A stretch of 64,000 bases of DNA from Bacillus sp. NTK074B (GCF_017303375.1 NZ_JAFKOH010000001.1:372001-436000); one strand, 5' to 3'; numbered from the stretch's first letter, positions 36,475-46,754 are shown. Translations and numbers: made by a program. Notes: generated by a model from the sequence alone, not told the origin.

Positions 36475-36818
36475 AACAATTCCTCCTAAAGAGTAAACAT
36501 ATATTATATTATTTCAATCTAAATATTTTGACAATTATTCTTAAATTTATCGTAACACCGTATTGAAAAACCTACAATAAACGCATTTTGTCGTATCTTG
36601 TTACACGCAGTGATAATAGGATTTAAGCTGCATTTTTTTTGTGAATTATTATGCTGAAATGATATTTAAGCGATTACATTTTAATAGTGACATCATTCTT
36701 TCATTGTTTTCGACAAAATATCCGCAAATCCCACAAATTCGACCTGCAGTCATATAGAGTTAAAACCCTATATGTGCTATAACTAAAGAAGATAAAGAAT
36801 AGAATATGGGGTGATATA
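36475..36818. promoter_or_regulatory. Divergent control region with Spo0A-like boxes
   Basis: A 344-bp AT-rich stretch lies between the cassette and the divergent HTH gene. It contains TTTTCGACAAAAT (36707-36719, the reverse of the 0A box TTGTCGAA), a near match TTTTGTCGTA (36586-36595) and ATTCGACC (36737-36744). It also contains an inverted repeat CATATAG-N10-CTATATG (36751-36774) next to a possible TATAAC -10. Direct motif reading; regulation is inference. Confidence 0.45.
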
Positions 36819-37151
36819 ATGACTTTACTTTTCATTGGATTAGTAAGCTTCTCTATCCTGTTACTAGTCATTTCGTTTTTTCAACGGGACCGGTACCGCG
36901 ATATTGAAAAAGACATGGGAGAGTTATCGATGAATGTACTGCAGGAACAATATAAACTAAAGAAACGGATAAGCGTTTTGGAAGAAGAACTGATGATGGA
37001 TGGAGAGAGACCATTTCAGAAGAATCCCGTTAACGAAATCATTAAAAATCAAGTTATTTCACTTTATAAGCAGGGTGTAAATGTGGATCAGATCACAAAG
37101 CAATCTGCATTGTCCAAACAAGAAGTCCTGTCAGTCATTAAAAATTCTTAA
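36819..37151 (+). CDS. Small membrane protein with coiled coil and C-terminal HTH
   Basis: The ATG at 36819 follows GGGGTGA. The 110-residue product has a membrane helix (about 3-20), a charged coiled coil (25-60) and a C-terminal helix-turn-helix (about 75-108, YKQGVNVDQITKQSALSKQEVLSVI). I know no named family. The HTH resembles in layout the one in the divergent DUF4912 protein. It could anchor a regulator at the membrane; this is inference. Confidence 0.75.
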   Translation: MTLLFIGLVSFSILLLVISFFQRDRYRDIEKDMGELSMNVLQEQYKLKKRISVLEEELMMDGERPFQKNPVNEIIKNQVISLYKQGVNVDQITKQSALSKQEVLSVIKNS

Positions 37152-37169
37152 GGCGGATAAAATGAAGAG

Positions 37170-37207
37170 CGGCCAACTCCTTTTACTTCGGAGTCAGCCG
37201 TTTTTTC
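37170..37207. terminator. Bidirectional terminator
   Basis: CGGCCAACTCC and GGAGTCAGCCG pair (with two wobbles) around TTTTACTT and are followed by TTTTTT. It ends the HTH gene and the chemotaxis receptor. Confidence 0.75.
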
Positions 37208-38962
37208 ACATCTTAAATGTCTTAACCAAATCAGAAAGCTGATCTGCTTTTTCAATTAGATCATCCGACTGCCCATACAACGTTTCAATCAGACTATTTT
37301 GTTCCTGGACAGAAGAATTGATGGTAACCGTTCCATTGTTAAACTCTTTGCCGACAGCAGCAACGCTTTGAAATGCTCCTTGAATATGGTTCATGTATTC
37401 TTTTAGTAACTCAAGGCTACCAGAGATATCCGTAATATTCCGATCCATTCCTGAGACTTGTTCCTTCATCTCCTTGAAATGATCTCCTGTCTTTTGAATG
37501 TATTCCTTCCCGATACCCAGCTCTTGATACCCGTCTTTTAAAGAACTGGAAACTTCATTGGATATATGTTGAACATTCAGAACGCTATGGTTTATTTCAA
37601 CCAATGAGGAATCTACGTCTTGTGCCAACTTTCGAACTTCATTTGCAACAACAGAAAATCCTTTACCTGCTTCTCCCGCTCTTGCCGCTTCAATGGAAGC
37701 ATTTAGTGAAAGTAAGTTGGTCTGATCGGCAATTTTCTTGATGCTCTTTGTCAGATTGCTGATATCAGTTGCGCTTCCCTCTAATCTATCCAAAAGGTCA
37801 TACGTTTTCTTTATTTTCTTATACACCATTTCAATTTGTTCGGTCGTAGAATTCATAGAAGCGAATCCTTTTACAGTGATCCCTTGCATGTACGTTGAGA
37901 GAGATGACAGGGAGTGCCCATTCATCTCTACTTGAGTGACCTGATCATTGAAAGTTTGATACTGATTATTCAATTGACGGGCAGCCGCCACTTGATCATC
38001 GGAACTGATCGATAACCGATACATGGAATCAGATACCTGGTGACTGGAGGCATTGATGGAATCTGCAAGAGATTTTATGTTCTGACTATTGCTTTGAACC
38101 GTAGAAGAACCGTCTTTGATCGCAAACACCAACTCCCTTAAACGCTCTACCATATGGCTGATAGAGTAGTTTAACTGGCCTATCTCATCCTTGCTCCTGG
38201 TAGGAGGAATCGATTGGGTTAAATCCCCCTGTGCAACAGATTTGGTAACGGTCAGGATTTTTCCTATGCTCCTATTTATCTTGTTTGAAACAAGCGTGAC
38301 GATGAATCCACTTGCAATCAAGGAAAGAAGGACAAAACCAATCAACCAGAAAAAAATAAGTGCATATTATTTTCAGTTGTTTTCATAACAGAATTTTGTT
38401 GCTCGAGGGTGCGCTCTCTTATTTTTAATAAGATTTGATTATTTTCGTCCCTAAGAACACTTATTTGTTTCCGGGCATTTGTATAAATATCTTCATCTAA
38501 GCGAACGACAGCTGGAGCAATTTCCTTGATGAACAGTTCATCGATCGTGTTATTATTTTGAGAAAAAGTCCGGATAAATTCTTGATCTTCCTTGTTCAGA
38601 TCTTTCAGGATGTCATTTGTCTTCTCGTTGAGCTCTACCCTTAATTTGCGATATTCTTTCACATCTTCTTCATTTAAAAACGTTATGTAATCGGCAATCC
38701 GAATATCCTTGGCATTAATAAGCCTGCTTAACTCCGTGATTTCTACAGAGTGCTCTCCGGTATCTTTCATAAAACGCATATCCTGCATGACATGATTCAG
38801 ACTGAAGAGAGCTAAGCCCACGCATGAAATAAACAGCACGGCATTCAATAGAAACGTGTAGGCAAGTTTATTTTTTATGGAATGATGATATGAAAGCCGG
38901 GATGAAATTCGATTTTCTTTGATTCTCGATACATATTTCCTAAAAGGAATAGATAGTTTCAA
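37206..38962 (-). pseudogene. Methyl-accepting chemotaxis protein, frameshifted at a T7 run
   Basis: The N-terminal 206 codons (38962 down to 38342) hold a membrane helix (about 33-53) and a four-helix sensor; the frame then ends in a run of seven T (plus-strand A7, 38350-38356). The second frame (38345 down to 37206) starts in the middle of the second membrane helix and continues with a HAMP domain and a complete signalling domain ([30 protein letters not shown] region). One additional T would give a single receptor of about 586 residues. It may be a sequencing error, a real null or a variable locus. Its chemical ligand is unknown. Confidence 0.85.
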
Positions 38963-39088
38963 AATTGAATCCTCCTGTATGTAAAACTTTGTGTCTATTA
39001 AGAATATGTACCAAAATACCCATTTTTTCTATAGTTTCACCATTATCTTAATATAATCTTTACAAAGGGGGGCTAATGACTATTAATT

Positions 39089-39123
39089 TAAAAAAGCGTC
39101 CCTTCATTTTAAGAAGAGACGCA
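39089..39123 (-). terminator. Terminator of the pst-phoU operon
   Basis: GCGTCTCTT and AAGGGACGC pair around TCTTAAAATG-type loop sequence and are followed by U on the minus strand. Confidence 0.75.
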
Positions 39124-39128
39124 AAAAC

Positions 39129-39788
39129 TTAGTTATTCAAATCAAAACGTTCACCAGTCACTAAGAAAATAACATTTTCACAAATATTCGTAACATGATC
39201 TGCTACACGTTCAATATATCTGCACGTAAAGGCCAGTTGTGTAATCTGACTGATTTCATTAGGATAGTTCGGGATATACGTCATAAGTTCTTTGACTAAT
39301 TGACCGTATAACTCATCAACCTCATCATCCCGATCCGCTACTTTCTTCGCCATGGAAGCATCCTCTGTGTAGAAAGCAGTCAACGCTTCTTCAAGCATTT
39401 CTTCAGCAATTGAAAGCATTCTAGGAATTTCTTCGATTGGTTTTATTAATTTCTGATTCCCAATATGCAGGGTAGACTTAGCGATGTTCGTCGCCATATC
39501 CCCGATCCGTTCAATTTCAGAACAGATTCTTAATGCCGAAATAATTTTCCGCAGGTCTGTTGCAACAGGTGATTCCTTTGCAATTAAGATAATGGCAAGG
39601 TTGTTAATTTCATTATCATATTGATTGATTACATGATCCTTTTTGATGATTTCCTCTGCCAGTTCAATGTCTTGTGTCTTTAAGGCTACCACAGACTCTT
39701 TTAAAGACGTTTTAGCAAGATCAGCCATATCAAAAAGCTTGTCTTTTAACTCTTTTAAATTGTTATCAAAATTTCTTCTAATCGCCAT
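39129..39788 (-). CDS. phoU: Phosphate uptake regulator PhoU
   Basis: PhoU is a helical regulator that links the Pst transporter to the PhoPR system. The 219-residue protein has two PhoU repeats, each with the metal-binding E(K)xxD motif, here in ICSEIERIGDMATNI and RYIERVADHVTNI. The ATG at 39786-39788 is 8 nt after AAAGGGG. It is the last gene of the pst operon. B. subtilis lacks phoU here, but many other Bacillaceae have it. Confidence 0.93.
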   Translation of the reverse strand: MAIRRNFDNNLKELKDKLFDMADLAKTSLKESVVALKTQDIELAEEIIKKDHVINQYDNEINNLAIILIAKESPVATDLRKIISALRICSEIERIGDMATNIAKSTLHIGNQKLIKPIEEIPRMLSIAEEMLEEALTAFYTEDASMAKKVADRDDEVDELYGQLVKELMTYIPNYPNEISQITQLAFTCRYIERVADHVTNICENVIFLVTGERFDLNN

Positions 39789-39842
39789 ACTCATTCCCCT
39801 TTGCTAAGTAATGATGAAGAACCGTTTTTTAATCTGTGGGTA

Positions 39843-40616
39843 TTATCCAAATCGACCCGACACATAATCTTCTGTTCTCTTGTCAGTAGGATTAGAAAAT
39901 ATTTTATCCGTTTCGTCTAATTCAATCAAGTCCCCTAACAAGAAGAAAGCCGTTTTATCAGATACCCTTGCTGCCTGCTGCATATTATGAGTGACAATGA
40001 CAATCGTATATTGTTTCTTAAGATCACTGATCAACTCTTCGATTTTAACAGTAGAGATGGGATCGAGAGCAGACGTCGGTTCGTCCATCAGAAGGATTTC
40101 AGGTTTAGTCGCAAGTGCCCTGGCAATACACAGACGCTGTTGTTGTCCACCTGAGAGGCCCATGGCAGGGGCATCCAATCGATCTTTTACTTCATCCCAT
40201 AATGCAACACTCTTTAAAGTGGATTCCACGATTTCATCAAGTTCTTTCTTCTTTTTGACCCCATGCACTTTCGGTCCGAATGTAATATTGTTATAAATGC
40301 TTTGAGGAAAAGGATTCCCCTTTTGGAATACCATCCCGACTTTTTTTCTTAATTCGACTAAATCAACTTTGTCTGAAAGGATGTTCGTCCCATCATAATT
40401 GATTTCACCGGACATTTTAATCCCAGGAACCGATCGATTCATCAAGTTTAATGTCTTGACGAATGTCGATTTCCCACATCCTGATGGACCAATGATCGCT
40501 GTTACCTCTTTATCATATATAGGAAATGTAATATTTTTTAACGCATAGTTATTGCCATACCATAGATTTAGGTCATTAACGTTAAATGCCGTTTTTTGTG
40601 CTGTTGCTATTGACAC
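39843..40616 (-). CDS. pstB: Phosphate ABC transporter ATP-binding protein (second copy)
   Basis: This ATPase powers phosphate import through PstCA. Walker A is GPSGCGKST, the signature LSGGQQQR, Walker [13 protein letters not shown] and the switch His in VTHNM are present. The GTG at 40614-40616, 6 nt after GGAGGGG, gives 257 residues. It is the B. subtilis pstBB counterpart, and its core is close to the paralogue next to it (LCIARA, VKDRL), indicating an old duplication. Confidence 0.93.
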   Translation of the reverse strand: MSIATAQKTAFNVNDLNLWYGNNYALKNITFPIYDKEVTAIIGPSGCGKSTFVKTLNLMNRSVPGIKMSGEINYDGTNILSDKVDLVELRKKVGMVFQKGNPFPQSIYNNITFGPKVHGVKKKKELDEIVESTLKSVALWDEVKDRLDAPAMGLSGGQQQRLCIARALATKPEILLMDEPTSALDPISTVKIEELISDLKKQYTIVIVTHNMQQAARVSDKTAFFLLGDLIELDETDKIFSNPTDKRTEDYVSGRFG

Positions 40617-40639
40617 ACGAAACCCCTCCAACTAAATGA

Positions 40640-41455
40640 TCAACTGAAACGCCCTGAAATGTAGTCTTCTGTTCTCTTTTCTGATGGATTGGTGAAAATC
40701 TTTTCGGTTTGGTCGAATTCCACTAAGTCTCCATTATAGAAGAATGCCGTTTTGTCAGAGACACGTGATGCCTGCCCCATATTGTGGGTGACGATGATAA
40801 TCGTGTACTCTTTTTTTAAATCGGTGATTAATTCTTCAATTTTTGCATTTGAGATTGGATCAAGAGCCGAGCAAGGCTCATCCAATAACATGACAGTCGG
40901 TTTCATCGCAATCGTTCTTGCGATACATAAACGCTGCTGCTGTCCGCCTGATAGTGACAGTGCTGAAGTATGAAGGCGGTCTTTTACTTCATCCCAAAGT
41001 GCCGCTTTTGTCAAACTCTCTTCTACCAGTTCATTCAACACACTTTTCTTTTTGACTCCTGAAAATTTCAATGCATGAACAATGTTTTCGTATATAGATT
41101 TGCTAAATGGATTTGGCTTCTGGAAAACCATTCCGATTTCTTTTCGAAGGGCTACAACGTCAATGTTCTTACCAAGAAGATTGACATCTTCATACATGAT
41201 CTTCCCTTCTGCACGAGCGATCGGCACTAAATCATTCATGCGGTTAACCGTTCTTAAGAAGGTTGATTTCCCACAACCTGAAGGACCGATCAGAGCGGTT
41301 ACAGCATTTTTTTCAATTTCCATATTAATATTTTTCACTGCGTGATTATCACCATAATAGAAGTTTAAATTCTGAACATCGATGATGGTCTCTTTTTTAA
41401 ATCTATTCGCTACTCTTGAAGAGCGTTCCTGTTTCATTTCTAATTGAACCGACAT
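40640..41455 (-). CDS. pstB: Phosphate ABC transporter ATP-binding protein (first copy)
   Basis: The 271-residue protein has an N-terminal extension of about 25 residues ([13 protein letters not shown]) followed by a standard ABC ATPase: [29 protein letters not shown] and VTHNMGQ. It stands directly after pstA with AGGTGTGATAG before the ATG. Two pstB genes in tandem also occur in B. subtilis (pstBA and pstBB). Confidence 0.94.
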   Translation of the reverse strand: MSVQLEMKQERSSRVANRFKKETIIDVQNLNFYYGDNHAVKNINMEIEKNAVTALIGPSGCGKSTFLRTVNRMNDLVPIARAEGKIMYEDVNLLGKNIDVVALRKEIGMVFQKPNPFSKSIYENIVHALKFSGVKKKSVLNELVEESLTKAALWDEVKDRLHTSALSLSGGQQQRLCIARTIAMKPTVMLLDEPCSALDPISNAKIEELITDLKKEYTIIIVTHNMGQASRVSDKTAFFYNGDLVEFDQTEKIFTNPSEKRTEDYISGRFS

Positions 41456-41473
41456 GTACTATCACACCTTCTA

Positions 41474-42361
41474 TTATTTAGTCGCTGTCATTTTATTATG
41501 AATGTAGCTTCCAATGAACCGTGCACCCAGATTAAAGATCAAGACAGAAAGAATCAAGACGGCTGATGCACCTGCAGCTTTTTCGTCTACATCAGGGATT
41601 AAACCTTGTGTATTGACAGACCAGATGTGAACCGCCAGGGTTTCAGCAGGTCTAAAAAGGTTCAATGGTGATGTAGGAGAGAATGGGTTCCAATCCATAT
41701 AGTTCAATCTTGGAGTGGAAAGTCCCGCTGTGAATAATAATGCAGCTGCCTCCCCGAACACGCGTCCTGACGCAAGGATCGCCCCTGTCAGAATTGAGGG
41801 GAATGCGCCTGGAATAAGAACCGTTTTCACCGTATGCCAATTCGTGATCCCAAGAGCAAGACTCGCCTCTTTCAATTCCCGTGGGACTCCTCTGATGGCA
41901 TCTTCACTTACACGCACCAATACCGGAAGGTTAAAGACTGTAAGAGCCAACGCTCCTCCTATAATGGTATATCCCCAGCCTGTTGTATTAACAAACACTA
42001 ATAATCCAAACATTCCAATGACGATTGATGGTAGTGAGGCCAATACTTCAATACATGAACGGATCGTATTCGTTATTTTACCCGGTTTAGCGTATTCAGC
42101 CATATAGATTCCTCCGCCAACACCAAGCGGAACCGTTATGATCATCGTGATGACCAGAATATAGAATGAGTTGAATAATTGATCTCGTATTCCTCCACCG
42201 GCACGAACGGCACTTGATGGGGTTGTCAGGAAGTCCCATGTCACATATGGAAGTCCTTTAATTAATATATAAGAAAATAGAGCAACTAATAGCGCAATGA
42301 TAATTGTCGCTATCCCAATGAAAAAACCTGTGGCGATCTTGTCTGCTCTTTTACTATTCAT
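41474..42361 (-). CDS. pstA: Phosphate ABC transporter permease PstA
   Basis: PstA forms the phosphate channel with PstC. The 295-residue protein has six membrane helices and the ABC permease EAA-type loop KEASLALGITNWHTVKTVLIPGA. Its ATG shares one base with the pstC stop, so translation is coupled. Confidence 0.94.
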   Translation of the reverse strand: MNSKRADKIATGFFIGIATIIIALLVALFSYILIKGLPYVTWDFLTTPSSAVRAGGGIRDQLFNSFYILVITMIITVPLGVGGGIYMAEYAKPGKITNTIRSCIEVLASLPSIVIGMFGLLVFVNTTGWGYTIIGGALALTVFNLPVLVRVSEDAIRGVPRELKEASLALGITNWHTVKTVLIPGAFPSILTGAILASGRVFGEAAALLFTAGLSTPRLNYMDWNPFSPTSPLNLFRPAETLAVHIWSVNTQGLIPDVDEKAAGASAVLILSVLIFNLGARFIGSYIHNKMTATK

Positions 42362-43278
42362 TAGACTTTCCTCCTAGATGATAAGTAGCGGATTAATAAG
42401 ATAAATACGAAAGACATAATCAACAGAATAAGACCCATGGACCATAGCGTGTTATTCTCAACACTTCCATAAGTGGTATGTCCCATATTTAACGTTATGA
42501 TCGTTGTCAATGTTGCCGACGCATCTACTATACTTTGAGGAAGATCTCTCGTGTTTCCTATAACCATTTGAACAGCCAGTGCTTCACCAAAGGCTCTCGC
42601 CATACCTAATACTACAGCTGTCAATAAAGTTGGCAATGCTGCCGGGATTAAAACTTTTCTAATGGTTTGCCATCTTGTTGCCCCTAATGCATATGATCCA
42701 TCGCGCAGGCTTTTTGGCAAAGAGCTCATGGCATCAGTGGCAATGGTTGTGATGGTAGGCAAGATCATCACAGATAATACAATCATTCCGGCCAGTAATG
42801 AAAATCCGATACCGGATGTATGGTTGCGAATGAATGGAACTAAAACTGTAAGCCCTATAAATCCATAAACAACGGAAGGAATCCCTACAAGAAGCTCTAC
42901 AATCGGCTGCATGATTTTCCTTCCCCAAGATGGAGCGATGTCTGTCATAAAGATCGCCGCTCCAATGCCGAGCGGTGCTGCAATGAAAGCAGAAAGAATC
43001 GTTACAGCAAATGATCCAAATATGAAAGGCAAAGCGCCATACATCGGGTTCTCCCCTGTAGGACTCCAATCTGGACTGGTTAAGAACTCAATTGGACTTA
43101 CACCATTTTTAATAAATGATTGCAACCCTTTTGAAGTTAAGAAAATGGTAATTGATATTGTTGCCGCAATCATGATGACTGCACTTAGTGTCACCAGGAA
43201 TTTTCCCTTAAATTCACCGCTCATCCAAGATCTATTGCTTTTAATCAGCCTCTTTGAGGCAGGTAGCTTGTTTTCCAT
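42361..43278 (-). CDS. pstC: Phosphate ABC transporter permease PstC
   Basis: The ATG at 43276-43278, behind AGGGGTG, gives 305 residues; the open frame extends upstream to 43329, into the pstS-pstC spacer. Six membrane helices follow an N-terminal cytosolic part of about 30 residues. The EAA-type loop is SLRDGSYALGATRWQTIRKVLIPAA. It pairs with PstA. Confidence 0.93.
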   Translation of the reverse strand: MENKLPASKRLIKSNRSWMSGEFKGKFLVTLSAVIMIAATISITIFLTSKGLQSFIKNGVSPIEFLTSPDWSPTGENPMYGALPFIFGSFAVTILSAFIAAPLGIGAAIFMTDIAPSWGRKIMQPIVELLVGIPSVVYGFIGLTVLVPFIRNHTSGIGFSLLAGMIVLSVMILPTITTIATDAMSSLPKSLRDGSYALGATRWQTIRKVLIPAALPTLLTAVVLGMARAFGEALAVQMVIGNTRDLPQSIVDASATLTTIITLNMGHTTYGSVENNTLWSMGLILLIMSFVFILLIRYLSSRRKV

Positions 43279-43362
43279 AACCGTAAACACCCCTAAATAC
43301 GAGATAATAGGGTAAATGCCCTCAAGCATCTACCCTATCAATTTATTTAATTGCATCTTGAA

Positions 43363-44283
43363 TTACTTCTTTGTTTGTTTCCCTTCAGCGTCACGTTCAA
43401 CTTCCATTTTTGTAGAAGCGATGTAACCTTGGTCTTTTAATAAACCAGTCTGAACATCTTCACTCATCATGTAATCAAGGAATGTTTTAGCTAAACCATC
43501 AGCTTCACCTTTAGTGTAAGAATGTTGATAAGCCCAGATTGGGAATTCGCCTTTTTGTACGTTTTCATCCGTTGGTTCTACACCGTCAACGGCAAGTGGT
43601 GTCACACTTTCATCTGTGAAGTAAGAGAAAGCAAGGTAACCGATTGCTCCATCCGTTTCGCTGATGATTTTCTTTACAGTGTTTGAAGAATCTTCTGTGA
43701 TTCCTTCAGCAGGAGTTTCTCCATCAAGACCGAATTTCACGAATGTTGCACGAGTACCAGAAGAATCAGGACGGTTTACAAGAGTGATCTTTTGATCTTT
43801 ACCACCAAGCTCTTTCCAGTTCTTGATTTCACCAGTGAATACTTTTTTAAGATCTTCTTTAGAAATGTCTTCGACACCAACATTAGGATTAACTGCAGCT
43901 GTCATACCTACAACCGCTACTTTATGGTCAACCAACTCATCCGCCGGGATACCTTCTTTTTCTTCAGCGAATACGTCTGAGTTACCGATTTGAACTGATC
44001 CTTCAGAAACTTGGGATAATCCTGTACCAGATCCACCAGCATTAACTTGGATGTCTGCATCTGGATTTTCTGCCATGAATTCTTCAGCTGCTGCCGCAAC
44101 AAGTGGTTGCATTGCAGAAGAACCTGAAACTACGATTGAACCTGAAGCTGTTTGTTCTGTTTTACCTTCATCATTGTTGTCTCCAGCATTTTCATCTTTG
44201 CTGCTTCCATTCCCACATGCAGCTGCAAATGCTACTAACGTTGCAATGATTAAAAGCAGACCGTATTTCTTGAAGTTCTTCAT
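43363..44283 (-). CDS. pstS: Phosphate-binding lipoprotein PstS
   Basis: PstS captures phosphate outside the membrane. The 306-residue precursor has a lipoprotein signal (LLLIIATLVAFAAAC; lipobox AAAC, Cys23). The phosphate-binding loops SGSSAMQPL, GGSGTGLSQV, NRPDSSGTRATF are typical. It heads pstS-pstC-pstA-pstB-pstB-phoU and lies just after four Pho boxes. Confidence 0.96.
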   Translation of the reverse strand: MKNFKKYGLLLIIATLVAFAAACGNGSSKDENAGDNNDEGKTEQTASGSIVVSGSSAMQPLVAAAAEEFMAENPDADIQVNAGGSGTGLSQVSEGSVQIGNSDVFAEEKEGIPADELVDHKVAVVGMTAAVNPNVGVEDISKEDLKKVFTGEIKNWKELGGKDQKITLVNRPDSSGTRATFVKFGLDGETPAEGITEDSSNTVKKIISETDGAIGYLAFSYFTDESVTPLAVDGVEPTDENVQKGEFPIWAYQHSYTKGEADGLAKTFLDYMMSEDVQTGLLKDQGYIASTKMEVERDAEGKQTKK

Positions 44284-44344
44284 TCTTTAATTCCCCCTAA
44301 AATATTGGTTGTTTTGTCCTACGAGTTATAGATTAATAGATGAG

Positions 44345-44383
44345 TGTTAATTGTGTTTTAATCGATTGTAAAGGTTTTGTAAA
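44345..44383 (-). promoter_or_regulatory. PhoP-binding Pho boxes of the pst operon
   Basis: On the minus strand four hexamers stand exactly 11 bp apart: TTTACA (44378-44383), TTTACA (44367-44372), TTAAAA (44356-44361) and TTAACA (44345-44350). This is the direct-repeat PhoP site TT(A/T)ACA-N5 known from B. subtilis Pho promoters. The last box is 61 bp before the pstS start; TATTAA or TATAAC downstream could be the -10. Confidence 0.9.
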
Positions 44384-44533
44384 TTCGACATTTTTCTTCA
44401 TGATTCCGCGGTTCATAAATGCTTAAAACCCTTATAGGACTAGTATTGTTTTATACTTATTGGATTATGTATCATTATAAAAAAAATCTGATTGACTTAA
44501 TCTTTTTAAGGGTATACACCATAGTTTATTCCA

Positions 44534-44576
44534 TAAAAAAACTGACTTATGGAACAAATTTCCCATAAGTCAGTTT
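44534..44576 (-). terminator. Terminator of pbpA
   Basis: AACTGACTTATGG and CCATAAGTCAGTT form a long stem; the minus strand ends in six U. Confidence 0.88.
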
Positions 44577-44582
44577 CTATTG

Positions 44583-46754
44583 TTAATTATTTTCTTCTCT
44601 TTCTTCTTTCATCTGTTCTTCTGCTTCTTCCGCATTTTCCACTTTCTTGTTAACCGATGTTGGGTCTTTCACTTTTTCTGCACGTTCTTTCTTTAACTCA
44701 AAGTACTTATCCATCACCCGTCTGGAGATGTATTTATTTACATAAGGATCAGACACACCGCTTGCTTGGATATGTGATGCTGGAACCAACGTAGCATAAG
44801 CTACTTCAGGGTTGTCAAAAGGTGCATATCCAATCAAAGTGGTGTTATAGTTCAATTCCCCATCTACATACGTTTCGGCTGTACCGGATTTACCCGCCGC
44901 ATTATACGGTGCGTCATGAAATAAGTAACCCGTTCCTTCAGGGTTGTGGTAAACCCGATAGAAACCATCTTGAACATGTTCGATCTGTGCCGGTGTGGCA
45001 TCAATACGGTTCAGGACATTTGTTTCTTTCTCAAACAGGATAGGTCCGAGACTTTCCTTCTCATTGGTAGGCTCTCTTATTTCCTTCATGATATGAGGCT
45101 GCACACGGTAACCATCATTGGCGATGGTGGAAACATATTGTGCCAGCTGCATGGTTGTGTACGTATCAAATTGGCCAATCGCCAAATCCAGCAGGAAACC
45201 GGGGTCCGTCTTGGTTCCTGTTAGACCGGAAGATTCTCCGGGCAAGTCGATTCCTGTCGGCACACCTAAACCAAATTGAGCATAGTGATTTCTAAAGGTA
45301 TCAAATGCTTCTGGATTATTTACGATTGGTTCATTCGGTACATATCTGCCGCCTGCAATTTTCAAGGCAACCTTCCACATGTAGGCGTTGGAGGATTTCT
45401 CCAGTGCATATAGATCGGTCATAGGAATTTGCTGATATTTATTAAACCAGGAAGTTTTCGGTTTCGTCCCTTTAATCCTCAATGGTTCATCAATCAATAC
45501 TTCTCCCGGTGTCAATTTCCCTGTCATATAGCCTGTAAGGACGGTCGCGCCCTTTACAACTGATCCCACTTCATAAGAAGAGGTAAAGGTTCCTAGTGCA
45601 GCATCCCGCATTTCATATTTTCCCGTCTCGGGATTTTTCACATATTGTTTTCCGGCCATAGCCAGGATTTCACCTGTATTTGGGTCGATCATGACGACAT
45701 ATGCACGATCCAAATTAGGGGATGCATTACGATTGACAATCTGCTTACTTAATTCTTCTTCGATGATTTTTTCAATTTCACGCTGAAGTTCCATGTCAAT
45801 GGTAAGGACAATGTCTTTCCCTCTCTGACCTTGTTGGACCAGGACAGATTCCAGTACACTGCCGCCTTTTGTCACGTTTTTTATTTGTTCTTTTTGTCCT
45901 TGAAGTACATCTTCATATTCTAATTCTACGTAGCTTTTCCCCACCCGATCGTTCCGATTGTAGTCCTGTGCTAAATATGAATCTACCAGATTCTTCGGCA
46001 GTCCTTCCCTGGCAGAGGATACATTTCCTAAAATGGTCCGTAACGTATCATCAAATACGTATGAACGCTTCCAATCCGTAGTGGTGTTCACACCTGGAAG
46101 TTCACTCAAATGCTCACTGACGGCTGCGAATTCTTGTGGTGTGACATCTTCATTTTTCACGATTTGTGGATTCAGGGCGTACCCACTTGAAAATTCACGG
46201 TAGATAGCGATGATTTCCAAATCTTTATCCGTAAGTGATGCAAGTTCTTTGTCGGTGATTCGGTCCAATCTCATTTGATACACTTTTTTATTTACATCGT
46301 CTTCAGAAAGGTCCTCATTATTTTGAAGTTTTTTGATTTCCGATGCAGTGACTTTGGCATCAGCTTCTTCTTTATGATTGATCAACCAATAATCCTTCTT
46401 GTCCCTTTCCGTGACATCATCTGTATCCTTTTCGATATACTCAGAAAGTCTGGAGGCAACCTCGATCATCTCCTCGATCTTTGTGCTGTTTGCACGAGTG
46501 TAGGTAATGGCATTGAGTGGAACGTTATCGACGATCACATTGCCATAACGGTCATACATCTTCCCACGTGGCACACCCGTATTGACCACTATATCCTCTG
46601 TTCTTTCCACTTCTTTCTTATAGCTCTCCCCATTCACAATCTGAACAAGTCCAAGTCTAAGAACAAGAAGAGAAAATAATAAGAACACGGCAAAAAACAG
46701 CAAATTCATCCGAACGGGAACATGCGTCTTTCTTTTTCTCTTATTCTTTTTCAA
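44583..46754 (-). CDS. pbpA: Penicillin-binding protein 2A (PbpA)
   Basis: This is a class B transpeptidase that cross-links peptidoglycan during elongation. The 723-residue protein has a membrane helix at 16-38, a dimerisation/pedestal domain, and a transpeptidase domain with the catalytic Ser in YEVGSVVKG, the SSN triad (EKSSNAYM) and KSGTAE. The N-terminal R1 motif PRGKMYDRYGN is intact. The acidic/basic C-terminal tail (KEEREENN) is disordered. Position matches B. subtilis pbpA (yqgF). TTG appears to be the start. Confidence 0.93.
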   Translation of the reverse strand: MKKNKRKRKTHVPVRMNLLFFAVFLLFSLLVLRLGLVQIVNGESYKKEVERTEDIVVNTGVPRGKMYDRYGNVIVDNVPLNAITYTRANSTKIEEMIEVASRLSEYIEKDTDDVTERDKKDYWLINHKEEADAKVTASEIKKLQNNEDLSEDDVNKKVYQMRLDRITDKELASLTDKDLEIIAIYREFSSGYALNPQIVKNEDVTPQEFAAVSEHLSELPGVNTTTDWKRSYVFDDTLRTILGNVSSAREGLPKNLVDSYLAQDYNRNDRVGKSYVELEYEDVLQGQKEQIKNVTKGGSVLESVLVQQGQRGKDIVLTIDMELQREIEKIIEEELSKQIVNRNASPNLDRAYVVMIDPNTGEILAMAGKQYVKNPETGKYEMRDAALGTFTSSYEVGSVVKGATVLTGYMTGKLTPGEVLIDEPLRIKGTKPKTSWFNKYQQIPMTDLYALEKSSNAYMWKVALKIAGGRYVPNEPIVNNPEAFDTFRNHYAQFGLGVPTGIDLPGESSGLTGTKTDPGFLLDLAIGQFDTYTTMQLAQYVSTIANDGYRVQPHIMKEIREPTNEKESLGPILFEKETNVLNRIDATPAQIEHVQDGFYRVYHNPEGTGYLFHDAPYNAAGKSGTAETYVDGELNYNTTLIGYAPFDNPEVAYATLVPASHIQASGVSDPYVNKYISRRVMDKYFELKKERAEKVKDPTSVNKKVENAEEAEEQMKEEREENN

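Noticed and set aside
39843-41455. Duplicated pstB as a recent duplication
   Set aside because: Two pstB genes in tandem are normal in Bacillus and the copies have diverged.
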